Assembly: GCA_016873455.1 (NCBI GenBank)
Contig: VGXE01000006.1
Coordinates: forward strand, 1 to 64,000
DNA length: 64,000 bases
Reading direction: 5' to 3'
From: Nitrospira sp.
GTDB taxonomy: Bacteria; Nitrospirota; Nitrospiria; Nitrospirales; Nitrospiraceae
Of the stretch, positions 16,690 to 24,807 are shown in pieces. The position numbers and the translations under genes were made by a program. Position 1 is the first letter of the stretch; the number at the start of each line of letters is the position of its first letter. Under the pieces are notes generated by a model, which saw nothing but the letters and a program-made list of their open reading frames with translations, did not search any database and was not told the DNA's origin.

Positions 16690-18087
16690 ATGACGACAAC
16701 ATCGCATTGGACGCTCCACTATGCCATTCTGGTCCTTGTGGTCCTCTTCGCAGGTCCACTATTGGGCAAACTCCAGCCAGTGGCGTCGATCCCCGTCACA
16801 ATCTTCGGCTTAAACGCGCCCCAGACTGTCCGGCTAATTATCGAAGCAATCGGGCTCTCCGTTCTCTGCCTCTTCTCCATCCGCGCCTCCCTGCACATGC
16901 CCGATACGGGAGGTGGGTTCTCATTCATCAAGCGGCTCATTCTTCCAGTTACCGGCCTGTTCATCCTGATCGCAATGGACAAAACACTTCAGGCTGTGGG
17001 ACTTTCCCTCATCGATCGTATCGGACCACAGAATTACGCCATCCTCTACACCGCTGCGCTCATCCTGACAGCCCTATGGACAACGGTTGCGTGGCTCTTG
17101 AATCGAGACTCGCTTGAGTGCTTTTTTTCGAGCCCTGCACCAAACAGCGAGTCCGCCGACTCAGCTATAGGCGGCGAAGACTCGCAGGAGACGGAGGCGC
17201 ATGCCCATAGCGGTGACACAGACGCCGACACCGCCGTTCCAAAAGCCAAAGCAGACCAGCCGAGTACTCTGGGCCGATACCGCGTGCTCAAGGAATTGGG
17301 ACGGGGAGCGATGGGCGTGGTGTACCTGGGAAAGGATCCCACGATTCAACGATTTGTCGCCATCAAGACGATGCGACTCCATGAAATCGACGACACGGAC
17401 AAACTACAGGAAATACGAACCAGATTCTTCCGAGAAGCTGAATCGACCGGCCGGCTTTCCCATCCCAACATCGTCACCATTTACGATGCCGGGGAAGAAG
17501 ACGATCTCGGATATATTGCGATGGAGATGCTGCAAGGAACAACCCTGAAAGCGTGGACTCGCCCATCGTCCCTGCTTCCCGTCGATACGCTGCTCCCCAT
17601 TCTCGCGACCGTCGCCGACGCGTTGGACTATGCTCACCAGCAAGGCGTGGTGCATCGCGACATCAAGCCGGCCAACATCATGCTGACGAACAATCAGATC
17701 GTAAAGGTCATGGACTTCGGCATCGCCACGCTGGCGTCTTCGTCACGAACCAAGTCAGAGATGGTGATGGGCACGCCCACCTACATGTCGCCGGAACAGA
17801 TCGCGGGGAAAAAAGTGGACGGACGCTCAGATATTTATTCGCTCGGCGTCGTCATGTTCGAACTGTTGACAGGCCATACACCCTTCCGGGCGGACAATGT
17901 GTCCGCGTTGCTGTATGCCGTCACCCATACGCCGCCTCTCCGACTGTCCACACTCCGCCCCGACCTGCCTCCCGCCGCGCAAACTATCTTGGATTGTGCG
18001 CTGCAAAAAGACCCTGTGCATCGGTATCGACGAGCCGGGGAATTCGCCGAAGAACTCCGCAGTTGTTTTAAAAGGCTGGCCGCGTAA
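16690..18087 (+). CDS. Membrane-bound Ser/Thr protein kinase
   Basis: 465 residues. The first 145 hold about four membrane segments (starting HYAILVLVVLFAGPLLG), followed by an acidic cytoplasmic linker to about 195. The Hanks-type kinase domain spans about 197-455: glycine loop LGRGAMGVVYLG, the lysine in VAIKTM, HRDIKPANI with the catalytic Asp near 325, DFGIA, then GTPTYMSPEQ. All catalytic residues are present. Unlike most bacterial kinases, the membrane part precedes the kinase domain and there is no extracellular sensor such as PASTA. The ATG at 16690 fits the promoter and the start of the first membrane segment. Targets unknown. Confidence 0.92.
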   Translation: MTTTSHWTLHYAILVLVVLFAGPLLGKLQPVASIPVTIFGLNAPQTVRLIIEAIGLSVLCLFSIRASLHMPDTGGGFSFIKRLILPVTGLFILIAMDKTLQAVGLSLIDRIGPQNYAILYTAALILTALWTTVAWLLNRDSLECFFSSPAPNSESADSAIGGEDSQETEAHAHSGDTDADTAVPKAKADQPSTLGRYRVLKELGRGAMGVVYLGKDPTIQRFVAIKTMRLHEIDDTDKLQEIRTRFFREAESTGRLSHPNIVTIYDAGEEDDLGYIAMEMLQGTTLKAWTRPSSLLPVDTLLPILATVADALDYAHQQGVVHRDIKPANIMLTNNQIVKVMDFGIATLASSSRTKSEMVMGTPTYMSPEQIAGKKVDGRSDIYSLGVVMFELLTGHTPFRADNVSALLYAVTHTPPLRLSTLRPDLPPAAQTILDCALQKDPVHRYRRAGEFAEELRSCFKRLAA

Positions 18088-18093
18088 GGCAGG

Positions 18094-18708
18094 CTAGTTG
18101 CGTAGCTGAATCTGGCCTTTGGGAAGGCTTTGGTAACACCCAACCGATAAATCCTGTTCGCGGGCTTGCAAGCAGGCGAGAAGACTCCCATCCTCTGCAG
18201 CGACTCCCTGGCAAACCTGTTTCACATCCTCAGCGCAGGCAGTCTTGCACCCCTCAAGTTCCTTCCATCGCACTATCCGCTTCTGGGCAAGGGCTTGGCA
18301 TGGGGCAGTAAATTTATTCACTCGCCGCACCAGACACTGGTACCGCTCCTCCTGTGTCAATGCGTCGGGACAGGCTTCCTGCAACTCCGCAGCACATTTC
18401 ACCTCGGCAACTTGTCCGGCACGCACCGTCCGAGACATGAGATGTCCGCCAGCCGCCTTCGACACCGGTTCTTTTCCTTCTTTTCCCGACCGACTTGGAG
18501 CATCGGGAACATGCGGTGAAACTCCAGGAATCGTCAAATCCAATTCCGGCACCGCCGGTGCAATCGGACCACGCCCTTGTTCCGATTGCAACTCTTCCCA
18601 GGATGGCAAATTCGCCCATACGACACTCCAAACGAGCGCCAACCCAACGGCTGATGCCAGGGCCGCGAGCGATTTCCCGGATGCCCCTTGTTCTCGTCGC
18701 TTGTTCAT
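18094..18708 (-). CDS. Cys-rich repeat (GLG1-like) exported or membrane-anchored protein
   Basis: 204 residues. A membrane segment or signal sequence lies near residues 14-32 (SLAALASAVGLALVWSVVWA), with Lys/Arg before it. The middle is rich in Pro and Gly. Residues about 105-200 contain eight cysteines spaced C-x(n)-C-x(10-11)-CL in two copies (KCAAELQEACPDAL...CLVRRV, GCKTACAEDVKQVCQ...CLQAREQDL), the pattern of the GLG1 cysteine-rich repeat. These are likely paired in the periplasm. Function unknown. It converges on the kinase gene six bases away. ATG 18708 or GTG 18711 could start it. Confidence 0.65.
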   Translation of the reverse strand: MNKRREQGASGKSLAALASAVGLALVWSVVWANLPSWEELQSEQGRGPIAPAVPELDLTIPGVSPHVPDAPSRSGKEGKEPVSKAAGGHLMSRTVRAGQVAEVKCAAELQEACPDALTQEERYQCLVRRVNKFTAPCQALAQKRIVRWKELEGCKTACAEDVKQVCQGVAAEDGSLLACLQAREQDLSVGCYQSLPKGQIQLRN

Positions 18709-18825
18709 CACCGCCGAGAATAAAACAAGGCGGCATGAAAATCACTGAATCGCGTGTTTTGCGCAACAGGATCCGGACAGGCGCATGCGCCTCTTCGGTC
18801 ATCTGCAGGGATATGGTCTCGGAGA

Positions 18826-19839
18826 TTAATTATCGGATGCTTCGACGATATGATTCTCGAATCTGGTACATCCTTCGGCCAGCAAGCGGTTGGTCAACAT
18901 CTCCCCTGGCCATTCGATTGGGAGATCGGCCGTGAACACCCAGACGTCGGGAGAGGTCCAGGCCGGCCCATGTTCGTCCGGCAATTCAGGATCAAACAGG
19001 TCGGTCCATACCGGCATATACACGCCATTACCGCATTGCGTGTGCAGATGGACGACGGTGCGGGCTCGCACGAGCGGATCCAGCTCTCTCCAGACAGCGG
19101 CAGTCTCATCCGCCAAATGATGCAACCGTACCGCATTCTGCGCATCGAACATCGCATAGGCGGCATAGACCGGCGCTTCGATCATATGCGGAGCAAGCGC
19201 CAGTTCGGGGCACTGTTCCATCAGCCCTTCCAGCATGGCGCGGCGATGGTGGTCTTCCCACGCATCGGGCAAACCGGGATCCGGCGCGCCAATCAATTCG
19301 AACAAGAGAAACGCGGTATTTTCAACCGGCGGCAAGACTCGCGCCGCCACCGCCTGCGCGCGGCGGGAATCAGCGACCGTGGCAATGTGATCGTGAAGGG
19401 CCTGCAGCGTGAGTATTTCCAACGTGGCATCCGTGAGCAGGCGAGGCTCCACACGCACGACGGTTCCTCCTGGCAACCGCAGGTGGCGATGCAACAAATC
19501 CGCCGTTGCAATCGGGTCAATCTTCAATTTGAGCGGAGCCGTGAGATTCGCTTGCAACGGAAGCGCGAGCGCTCCCATCACCGCATAGGACGGTTTGTCA
19601 TCATCCGAGCCGCCCATAAGCAACGTACAGCTGGCTTCGGCGACAAGGTCGAACAGCCACTCCGCCATCTCTTCGTCAAGGGCGGCAAGCACCGTCAACA
19701 GATCGTGCTCGCGTCCTTGTTCGAGAAAGGCCTGAAGCGTATCAATGGCATCGTCGGTGTCACCATGATCGTGACGACGGGCGTTGATAAGATGGATGAG
19801 ATCACGTGTGAGGGGATCAGGACGAGACCAGGCTAACAT
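18826..19839 (-). CDS. Unknown protein, 337 aa
   Basis: I do not recognise it. The composition is normal for a cytoplasmic alpha/beta protein: acidic, no signal peptide, no membrane segment. The first 120 residues look helical. A Cys-Gly segment, THCGN-like (HTQCGNGVYMP), lies near 290, followed by a Trp-rich, acidic end. The opposite strand is open over the same span but gives an Arg/His/Gln-rich product with no natural look, so this strand is preferred. It is flanked by gaps of about 115-145 bases on both sides and so is probably transcribed alone. Confidence 0.6.
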   Translation of the reverse strand: MLAWSRPDPLTRDLIHLINARRHDHGDTDDAIDTLQAFLEQGREHDLLTVLAALDEEMAEWLFDLVAEASCTLLMGGSDDDKPSYAVMGALALPLQANLTAPLKLKIDPIATADLLHRHLRLPGGTVVRVEPRLLTDATLEILTLQALHDHIATVADSRRAQAVAARVLPPVENTAFLLFELIGAPDPGLPDAWEDHHRRAMLEGLMEQCPELALAPHMIEAPVYAAYAMFDAQNAVRLHHLADETAAVWRELDPLVRARTVVHLHTQCGNGVYMPVWTDLFDPELPDEHGPAWTSPDVWVFTADLPIEWPGEMLTNRLLAEGCTRFENHIVEASDN

Positions 19840-19983
19840 TGTCGCCCCCTATCGTTCAGCAACACCGATCGACCTAACTCAACTGGCTTGCCTGCCTCGA
19901 GCAAATCCATGTTGACAAACTTCCTTCGCTCACGCAAGCAGAGGAGCGGTTCCTACTGCCGGGCATCCGCCGATATGCCACAC

Positions 19984-20397
19984 TTATTCTCCGATGACTT
20001 TCACCAACACACGCTTGCGTCGGCATCCGTCGAATTCACCGTAGAAAATCTGTTCCCAGGGACCGAAATCCAGTTTGCCGCCGGTAATCGCGACGACGAC
20101 TTCACGGCCCATCACTTGCCGTTTCACGTGCGCGTCTCCGTTATCCTCACCCGTCTCGTTGTGCCGGTACCTGGCCTCATGCGGGGCAAGACGTTCGAGA
20201 AAATCATCGTAATCGCGCAGTAGTCCCGGCTCATCATCGTTGATATACACGCTGGCGGTAATGTGCATCGCATTGACCAGCACCAACCCCTCGCGCACGC
20301 CGCTCTTCCGGACGACGGCATCCACCTGCGGCGTAATATTGAGATACGCCCGCCTCGTGTCGGTCTCGAACCACAGTTCTTCTCGATAGGACTTCAT
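19984..20397 (-). CDS. YjbQ/UPF0047 family protein
   Basis: 137 residues, full length for the family. Motifs seen: [18 protein letters not shown] near 44-60, YRHNE near 77-81, [10 protein letters not shown] near 88-97, [13 protein letters not shown] near 105-117 and EFDGCRRK near 121-128. The conserved His and Asn residues form a metal or phosphate-binding site. Some members have weak thiamin phosphate synthase activity, but the physiological role is not settled. It is divergent from the ribonucleotide reductase gene, sharing the 113-base gap. Confidence 0.9.
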   Translation of the reverse strand: MKSYREELWFETDTRRAYLNITPQVDAVVRKSGVREGLVLVNAMHITASVYINDDEPGLLRDYDDFLERLAPHEARYRHNETGEDNGDAHVKRQVMGREVVVAITGGKLDFGPWEQIFYGEFDGCRRKRVLVKVIGE

Positions 20398-20495
20398 ACA
20401 GCATCCGTGCGGGCTGAATTGTGCCTACCGGATCGTGAAAGATTCAAGAGGGGGATGCTTCTTTCAATTGGCCTGGCACAAGCATGCAAAGAGAC

Positions 20496-20501
20496 TATAA
20501 T
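20496..20501 (+). promoter_or_regulatory. TATAAT -10 box close to the nrdJ start
   Basis: A perfect TATAAT ends nine bases before the ATG at 20511, which would give a leader of only one to three bases. A TGGCAC...GC pair just upstream resembles a sigma-54 site but its spacing is one base short. Confidence 0.5.
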
Positions 20502-20510
20502 GGTCCCAGT

Positions 20511-22259
20511 ATGCGGACATCTCCTCGGCTTCATCGTCCACGATTATCGCACAACGCATTGACGGTCCTGCGCCAGCGGTACCTCGCCAAGAATGAGCGT
20601 GGCACCATCATCGAATCGCCGGCCGAGATGTTCTGGCGTGTGGCCAACGATATCGCGTCGGCCGAGGGCAAGAATGCTGCGGCAGGGCGCCGACACGATC
20701 TGGCGACACGATTTTACGAGCTGATGGCTTCCCTGCTATTCCTGCCGAATTCGCCGACGCTGATGAACGCGGGATTGGCCATCCAGCAGCTTTCGGCCTG
20801 TTTTGTGCTGCCGGTGGAAGACTCGCTGAACTCGATCTTCGATGCCGTCAAGCATCAAGCGGTGATCCATCAGTCCGGTGGGGGCACGGGCTTCTCGTTC
20901 AGCCGTCTCCGCCAGCACGCCGACCGCGTGGCGACGACCAGCGGGGTGGCGTCCGGCCCTGTGTCCTTCATGCGCATCTTCAACATGTCCACCGACGTCA
21001 TCAAGCAAGGAGGAACGAGACGCGGTGCCAACATGGGTATTTTGCGAGTCGATCATCCGGATATTCTCGATTTTATCGCACTGAAACGGCAGCCGAACGA
21101 GATGACGAACTTCAATCTCTCCGTCGGCATCACAGACCGGTTCATCCAGGCGGTCACACGCCGCCAATCGTACGCGCTCATCAATCCGCGCACCGGGAAA
21201 CCCGTCAAGCGCCTTCCGGCCACGATGGTCTTCGACCGGCTGGTGGACGCGGCTTGGTATTGCGGCGAACCGGGCGTTGTGTTTCTCGACACGATCAATC
21301 GGACGAATCCCACGCCTCGCTTGGGGACCATCGAAGCCACCAATCCCTGCGGCGAACAGCCGCTCCTTCCCTACGAATCCTGTACGCTCGGCTCCATCAA
21401 TGTGTCTCGATGCCTTACTACACAACGCGGCGTGCGCCGCATCGACTATGATCAGCTGGCAGCCATCATTCCCCTCGCCGTCCGATTTCTCGACAATGTA
21501 CTCGATCGGACCAGGTTTCCCTTTCCCGCAATTGAGACCCAGACAAAATTGACGAGGAAAATCGGCCTGGGGATCATGGGATTCGCCGATCTGCTCATTC
21601 AACTCGGTATTCCCTACGATACGGACGAGGCGTTACAGATCGCCGACCAATTGATGACCTTCGTCGGATCCCATGCCCACGAAGCCTCTCAACAACTTGC
21701 CCATGAGCGTGGAGTCTTCCCGGCCTATAAAGGAAGCCGTCTGCACACCAAGGGAATTCGTCGCCGCAATGCCACGGTCACGACCATCGCGCCGACCGGC
21801 ACCATCAGTATCTTGGCCGACTGCTCGGCCGGCATCGAGCCGCTCTACGGCATCAGCGTCGCCCGCACGATCATGGAAGATATCCGGCTAGAAAGCCTGC
21901 ACCCTCAGTTCGTGGCACACGCTCGCGCGAGAGGCGTATCCCTCAATGACCTACGCCGTGAAATTGGCCTGCGGGAATCGATTCAACACCTGACTCAGCT
22001 CCCTCACGACCTTCGACGACTCTTTGTCACGGCCCATGACATCGCACCAGCCCACCACGTGCGGATGCAAGCGGTCTTCCAACGGCACAGCGACAGCGGC
22101 GTGTCAAAAACCATTAACCTCCCCCACGATGCGACAGGACAAGACGTGGCGGCAGCCTTCTTGCTCGCACATGAGCTCGGTTGCAAGGGTCTGACCGTCT
22201 ATCGATCGGGTAGCCGCGAACATCAAGTGCTGGCCTGCTCTCATGTGCAATCGTGCTGA
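20511..22259 (+). CDS. nrdJ: Adenosylcobalamin-dependent (class II) ribonucleotide reductase
   Basis: Reduces ribonucleotides to deoxyribonucleotides using B12 as radical source, with or without oxygen. 582 residues. NSPTLMNAG near 83, the redox cysteine in LSACFVLP near 95, SGGGTGFSFSRLR, GTRRGANMG, the thiyl-radical cysteine and glutamate in NPCGEQPL near 278, and APTGTISILADCSAGIEP near 428 are all there. The C-terminal tail ends in a C-x4-C pair (CSHVQSC) that could hand over electrons, though most homologues have closer-spaced cysteines and a longer tail. The ATG at 20511 is preferred over one at 20484 because a TATAAT box lies between them. Confidence 0.93.
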   Translation: MRTSPRLHRPRLSHNALTVLRQRYLAKNERGTIIESPAEMFWRVANDIASAEGKNAAAGRRHDLATRFYELMASLLFLPNSPTLMNAGLAIQQLSACFVLPVEDSLNSIFDAVKHQAVIHQSGGGTGFSFSRLRQHADRVATTSGVASGPVSFMRIFNMSTDVIKQGGTRRGANMGILRVDHPDILDFIALKRQPNEMTNFNLSVGITDRFIQAVTRRQSYALINPRTGKPVKRLPATMVFDRLVDAAWYCGEPGVVFLDTINRTNPTPRLGTIEATNPCGEQPLLPYESCTLGSINVSRCLTTQRGVRRIDYDQLAAIIPLAVRFLDNVLDRTRFPFPAIETQTKLTRKIGLGIMGFADLLIQLGIPYDTDEALQIADQLMTFVGSHAHEASQQLAHERGVFPAYKGSRLHTKGIRRRNATVTTIAPTGTISILADCSAGIEPLYGISVARTIMEDIRLESLHPQFVAHARARGVSLNDLRREIGLRESIQHLTQLPHDLRRLFVTAHDIAPAHHVRMQAVFQRHSDSGVSKTINLPHDATGQDVAAAFLLAHELGCKGLTVYRSGSREHQVLACSHVQSC

Positions 22260-22532
22260 CCTCTGGTTTCTACGCCGCGCTGCAATCTGTGTCGCCGAAA
22301 TGTCCCATCAAATTGACACCCCTCCTGGTTGGTGATAAGTACTTTCCCAGATTCTGATGATTGGAAACAGGTTGTGACAGGGAGGTGCTTGCTGTCCGCT
22401 ACCGTTGGAGACCCGTCGCTTGCTGGCAACCCTCTGGCTTGGAGTCTCCTGTTCGCCCGCCAGCCGGAACCGGATTTGGAATTTACAGAAGAAGAGTTGG
22501 AACAAACGACGAACATTCGCTCGTCCTCTCCG
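22260..22532. other. Gap with a short inverted repeat; origin unclear
   Basis: The frame of the SH3-like gene stays open upstream through this stretch (from about 22329, only TTG/GTG starts), but its first 40 codons look non-native. TGTCCCATCAAATTGACA at 22301-22318 has TGTC/GACA ends, of the kind seen at insertion-sequence tips, but I cannot identify an element. The last 60 bases (22470-22532) read plausibly as coding: acidic PEPDLEFTEEELEQ in frame with the downstream gene. Confidence 0.3.
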
Positions 22533-23135
22533 ATGAAGCAGCCCCCTAAGAAATCAGGTGGCCGGCCCCTCCTGTGGGTGCTTGTGTTAATGCTGCTGGG
22601 GGGTGGAGCCTATGTGGCCATGGAACCGGAATTGGTCACGGATCTTGTCGGCCCGCTTCTCGGTGAATCATCGGAGCCACCAGCGTCGCCAGTGGCCATA
22701 AAACCGCAACCGCCCAAACCACTGACCCCGAGCGCACCGCCCAGTCAGCCTGCGCCGATGGCAGCCGCCCCCATTGCACCAGCTCCAGAACCATCTCCGA
22801 GCGTGCCGACAGCTTCAGTCCAAGCCCCACCGGCACCCGTGGCCGTTGCCCAACCGACCCCAGCCGAGACCGCCCCGCCGCTCTCCACTTCGCCGGCACC
22901 GCTCTTCGGCGAAGGACAACGGGTCACAGTCTTGCCAAACCCGGCCGCTCCACGCGAGAAGGTCGCGCTGAAGCAGGATGCTGCGGGCACCAAGCCGGGA
23001 CCAGCTATTCCGCCAGGAACCGCTTTCACAATTCTTGATGGCGATTTGCTCGGTACTGAGTGGGTGTATTACGTTCGAAGCGATTACGGAACCAAGGGGT
23101 GGCTGGAAGAAAAACAGTTGCGGCTGAAGCCCTGA
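22533..23135 (+). CDS. Membrane-anchored protein with C-terminal SH3-like domain
   Basis: About 200 residues from the ATG at 22533. A lysine-rich start, one membrane segment (LLWVLVLMLLGGGAYVA), then a long Pro/Ala-rich linker (about 50-130), then a C-terminal SH3-like domain of about 65 residues (GQRVTVLPN ... LDGDLLGTEWVYYVRSDYGTKGWLEEKQL). Bacterial SH3 domains of this layout usually bind cell wall. The frame is open further upstream and an acidic segment there may belong to the real N-terminus, so the start is uncertain. A strong hairpin follows the stop. Confidence 0.65.
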   Translation: MKQPPKKSGGRPLLWVLVLMLLGGGAYVAMEPELVTDLVGPLLGESSEPPASPVAIKPQPPKPLTPSAPPSQPAPMAAAPIAPAPEPSPSVPTASVQAPPAPVAVAQPTPAETAPPLSTSPAPLFGEGQRVTVLPNPAAPREKVALKQDAAGTKPGPAIPPGTAFTILDGDLLGTEWVYYVRSDYGTKGWLEEKQLRLKP

Positions 23136-23168
23136 TCGGCTCATCGGCCACTATCTGAATGATGAAGG

Positions 23169-23207
23169 CAGAGGGCGGCGGCACACGCGATGTGCCGCCG
23201 CCCTCTG
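23169..23207 (+). terminator. Perfect 17-bp hairpin after the SH3-like gene
   Basis: CAGAGGGCGGCGGCACA at 23169-23185 and its exact complement at 23191-23207 with a five-base loop. It is GC-rich but not followed by a T-run, and a TATACT box begins three bases after it. It probably stops or attenuates read-through from the upstream gene into the hopanoid operon. Confidence 0.6.
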
Positions 23208-23210
23208 TGC

Positions 23211-23216
23211 TATACT
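23211..23216 (+). promoter_or_regulatory. Candidate -10 box (TATACT) of the HAD-hpnD-hpnE operon
   Basis: TATACT starts three bases after a 17-bp hairpin and 55 bases before the ATG at 23271. The -35 region would fall inside the hairpin arm, so hairpin and promoter overlap. Confidence 0.4.
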
Positions 23217-23270
23217 GCCGCACAAATTCACACCCTTCTCAAACTTGAGTGAGGAGAGACCTTCGCATCC

Positions 23271-23954
23271 ATGCGAGCCGTGATTTTCGATTTCGATGGA
23301 GTCATCGCCGATACGGAGCCCGTACACTTCGAAGGCCTGCGGCGAACACTAGCCGGTATCGATATTACACTGACCGAACCGGACTACTATGCCACCTACT
23401 TAGGCTTCGATGACCGCGGCTGTATCCTGGAAGCGCTTCGAGTCAACCAACGCCCGATCACCGACTCGATCGTCCAGGACTTGATGCACACAAAAGCCGC
23501 AGCGTATCTCACGGCAATTCGAGATCGGCTCGTCATTTTCCCCGGTGTCAGAGAATTTGTGGAAGAAGCCGCCTCGGCGTATCCGCTCGCCATCGCCTCC
23601 GGCGCACTACGACCTGAGATCGAACTGATTCTGGAACAAGCCGGCCTCCGAAAAGCGTTCCGCCATATTACAAGCGCGGAAGATGTGACCAGGAGCAAGC
23701 CGGATCCTCAGCCGTTTTTACATGCCTTACTCGGCCTGAATCGGCAACAGAGCCACTCTCCACTGACAGCGGATGCCTGTTTAGTCATTGAGGATTCGCT
23801 ACCCGGCATTCGGGCAGCCAAAGCGGCTGGGATGAAGGTGCTGGCCGTGACCAACACCCACACGGTCCAAGACCTGCACGAGGCCCACGCCATTACCACA
23901 AGCTTGCGCGAGACGAGGTTTTCCGAACTGAGAGGACGGCTCTGGCCATCATGA
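23271..23954 (+). CDS. HAD-superfamily hydrolase (beta-phosphoglucomutase/phosphatase type)
   Basis: 227 residues. Motif I FDFDGVIADTEP with the nucleophilic Asp at residue 8, a helical cap domain (about 18-85), motif II IASGA near 108, motif III lysine in SKPDPQPF near 145 and motif IV IEDSLPGIRAAKAAGM near 175. This is the subfamily of beta-phosphoglucomutase, phosphoglycolate phosphatase and related sugar-phosphate enzymes; the true substrate cannot be read from sequence. The stop overlaps the hpnD start by four bases, so it may have a role in the same pathway, for example removing a phosphate product, but this is inference. Confidence 0.85.
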   Translation: MRAVIFDFDGVIADTEPVHFEGLRRTLAGIDITLTEPDYYATYLGFDDRGCILEALRVNQRPITDSIVQDLMHTKAAAYLTAIRDRLVIFPGVREFVEEAASAYPLAIASGALRPEIELILEQAGLRKAFRHITSAEDVTRSKPDPQPFLHALLGLNRQQSHSPLTADACLVIEDSLPGIRAAKAAGMKVLAVTNTHTVQDLHEAHAITTSLRETRFSELRGRLWPS

Positions 23955-24802
23955 CCCCCGCCGACGCTCAAGCCTACTGCACGGCCTACACGAAGCAGAG
24001 TGGGAGCAATTTTTACTACTCGTTCCTCTTCCTGTCCAAAGCCAAGCGTCAAGCGATGTATACCGTCTACGCCTTCTGCAAAGCGGTGGACAGCGCGGTC
24101 GACGAACCGCCTCCCGGCAGCAATCCCAAAGATGAGTTGCGACGGTGGCGACGGGAGCTGGACGCCGTGTACGGCGGCACCCCGACCCTTCCGATTACCG
24201 TGAGCCTCGCACATCACGTGAAGGCCCTCTCTATTCCAAAAGTCTATTTCGAAGAGCTCGTGAAGGGTGTGGAGATGGACCTCTCCACGACCCGCTACAC
24301 CACGTTCGATGAATTATCGCTCTATTGCTATCGCGTCGCATCAATTGTGGGTTTGATTTGCCTACATATCTTCGGCACCACATCGCCCCGTGCACAGGAC
24401 TATGCCGTATCACTGGGGATGGCATTTCAACTGACGAATATCCTCCGCGACATCGCTGTCGACGCATCCGACAATCGTGTCTATCTTCCCCTCGACGACA
24501 TTCGCAATTGCAATTATTCTGAAAAGGCGTTGTTACAAAAGACGTATTCGCCGGAATTCAAGACACTGATGCAGCAGGAGGCAGCCCGCGCCCGTCAATA
24601 CTATGAGAAAGCGCGGGCCGCCTTAGCGGGGCTACCTCAGTCCGAACGCCGAGCGCTCATCGTCGCGGAAATCATGCGCGGCATCTACAGCCGAATCTTG
24701 GATAAGATTGAACAGTCCGGCTATCAGGTGTTTGGGCCTCGCATCAGTCTCTCCACCAGCCATCGGCTGGCCATTGCCATGCGAATTTGGTTTCGTGCCT
24801 AG
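23951..24802 (+). CDS. hpnD: Presqualene diphosphate synthase (HpnD-like squalene/phytoene synthase)
   Basis: 283 residues of the squalene/phytoene synthase family. The first Asp motif is FCKAVDSAVDE near 40-50, the second is QLTNILRDIAVDA near 157-169, followed by RVYLPLDD. These bind the Mg-diphosphate of farnesyl diphosphate. Because an HpnE-like oxidase follows at once, HpnD (farnesyl diphosphate to presqualene diphosphate) is the best guess rather than phytoene synthase. The usual partner HpnC is not in this window. The product route leads to squalene and then hopanoids, membrane lipids that stabilise the cell envelope. Confidence 0.82.
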   Translation: MTPADAQAYCTAYTKQSGSNFYYSFLFLSKAKRQAMYTVYAFCKAVDSAVDEPPPGSNPKDELRRWRRELDAVYGGTPTLPITVSLAHHVKALSIPKVYFEELVKGVEMDLSTTRYTTFDELSLYCYRVASIVGLICLHIFGTTSPRAQDYAVSLGMAFQLTNILRDIAVDASDNRVYLPLDDIRNCNYSEKALLQKTYSPEFKTLMQQEAARARQYYEKARAALAGLPQSERRALIVAEIMRGIYSRILDKIEQSGYQVFGPRISLSTSHRLAIAMRIWFRA

Positions 24803-24807
24803 TCCCC

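Noticed and set aside
18754-19836. A 360-residue plus-strand frame opposite the unknown minus-strand gene
   Set aside because: Its product is rich in Arg, His and Gln and looks like an antisense translation; the minus-strand product has a natural composition. Both are unknown, so some doubt remains.
20473-20487. Sigma-54 -24/-12 promoter before nrdJ (TGGCAC...GC)
   Set aside because: The GG-GC spacing is nine rather than ten bases, and a perfect TATAAT lies at a better position.
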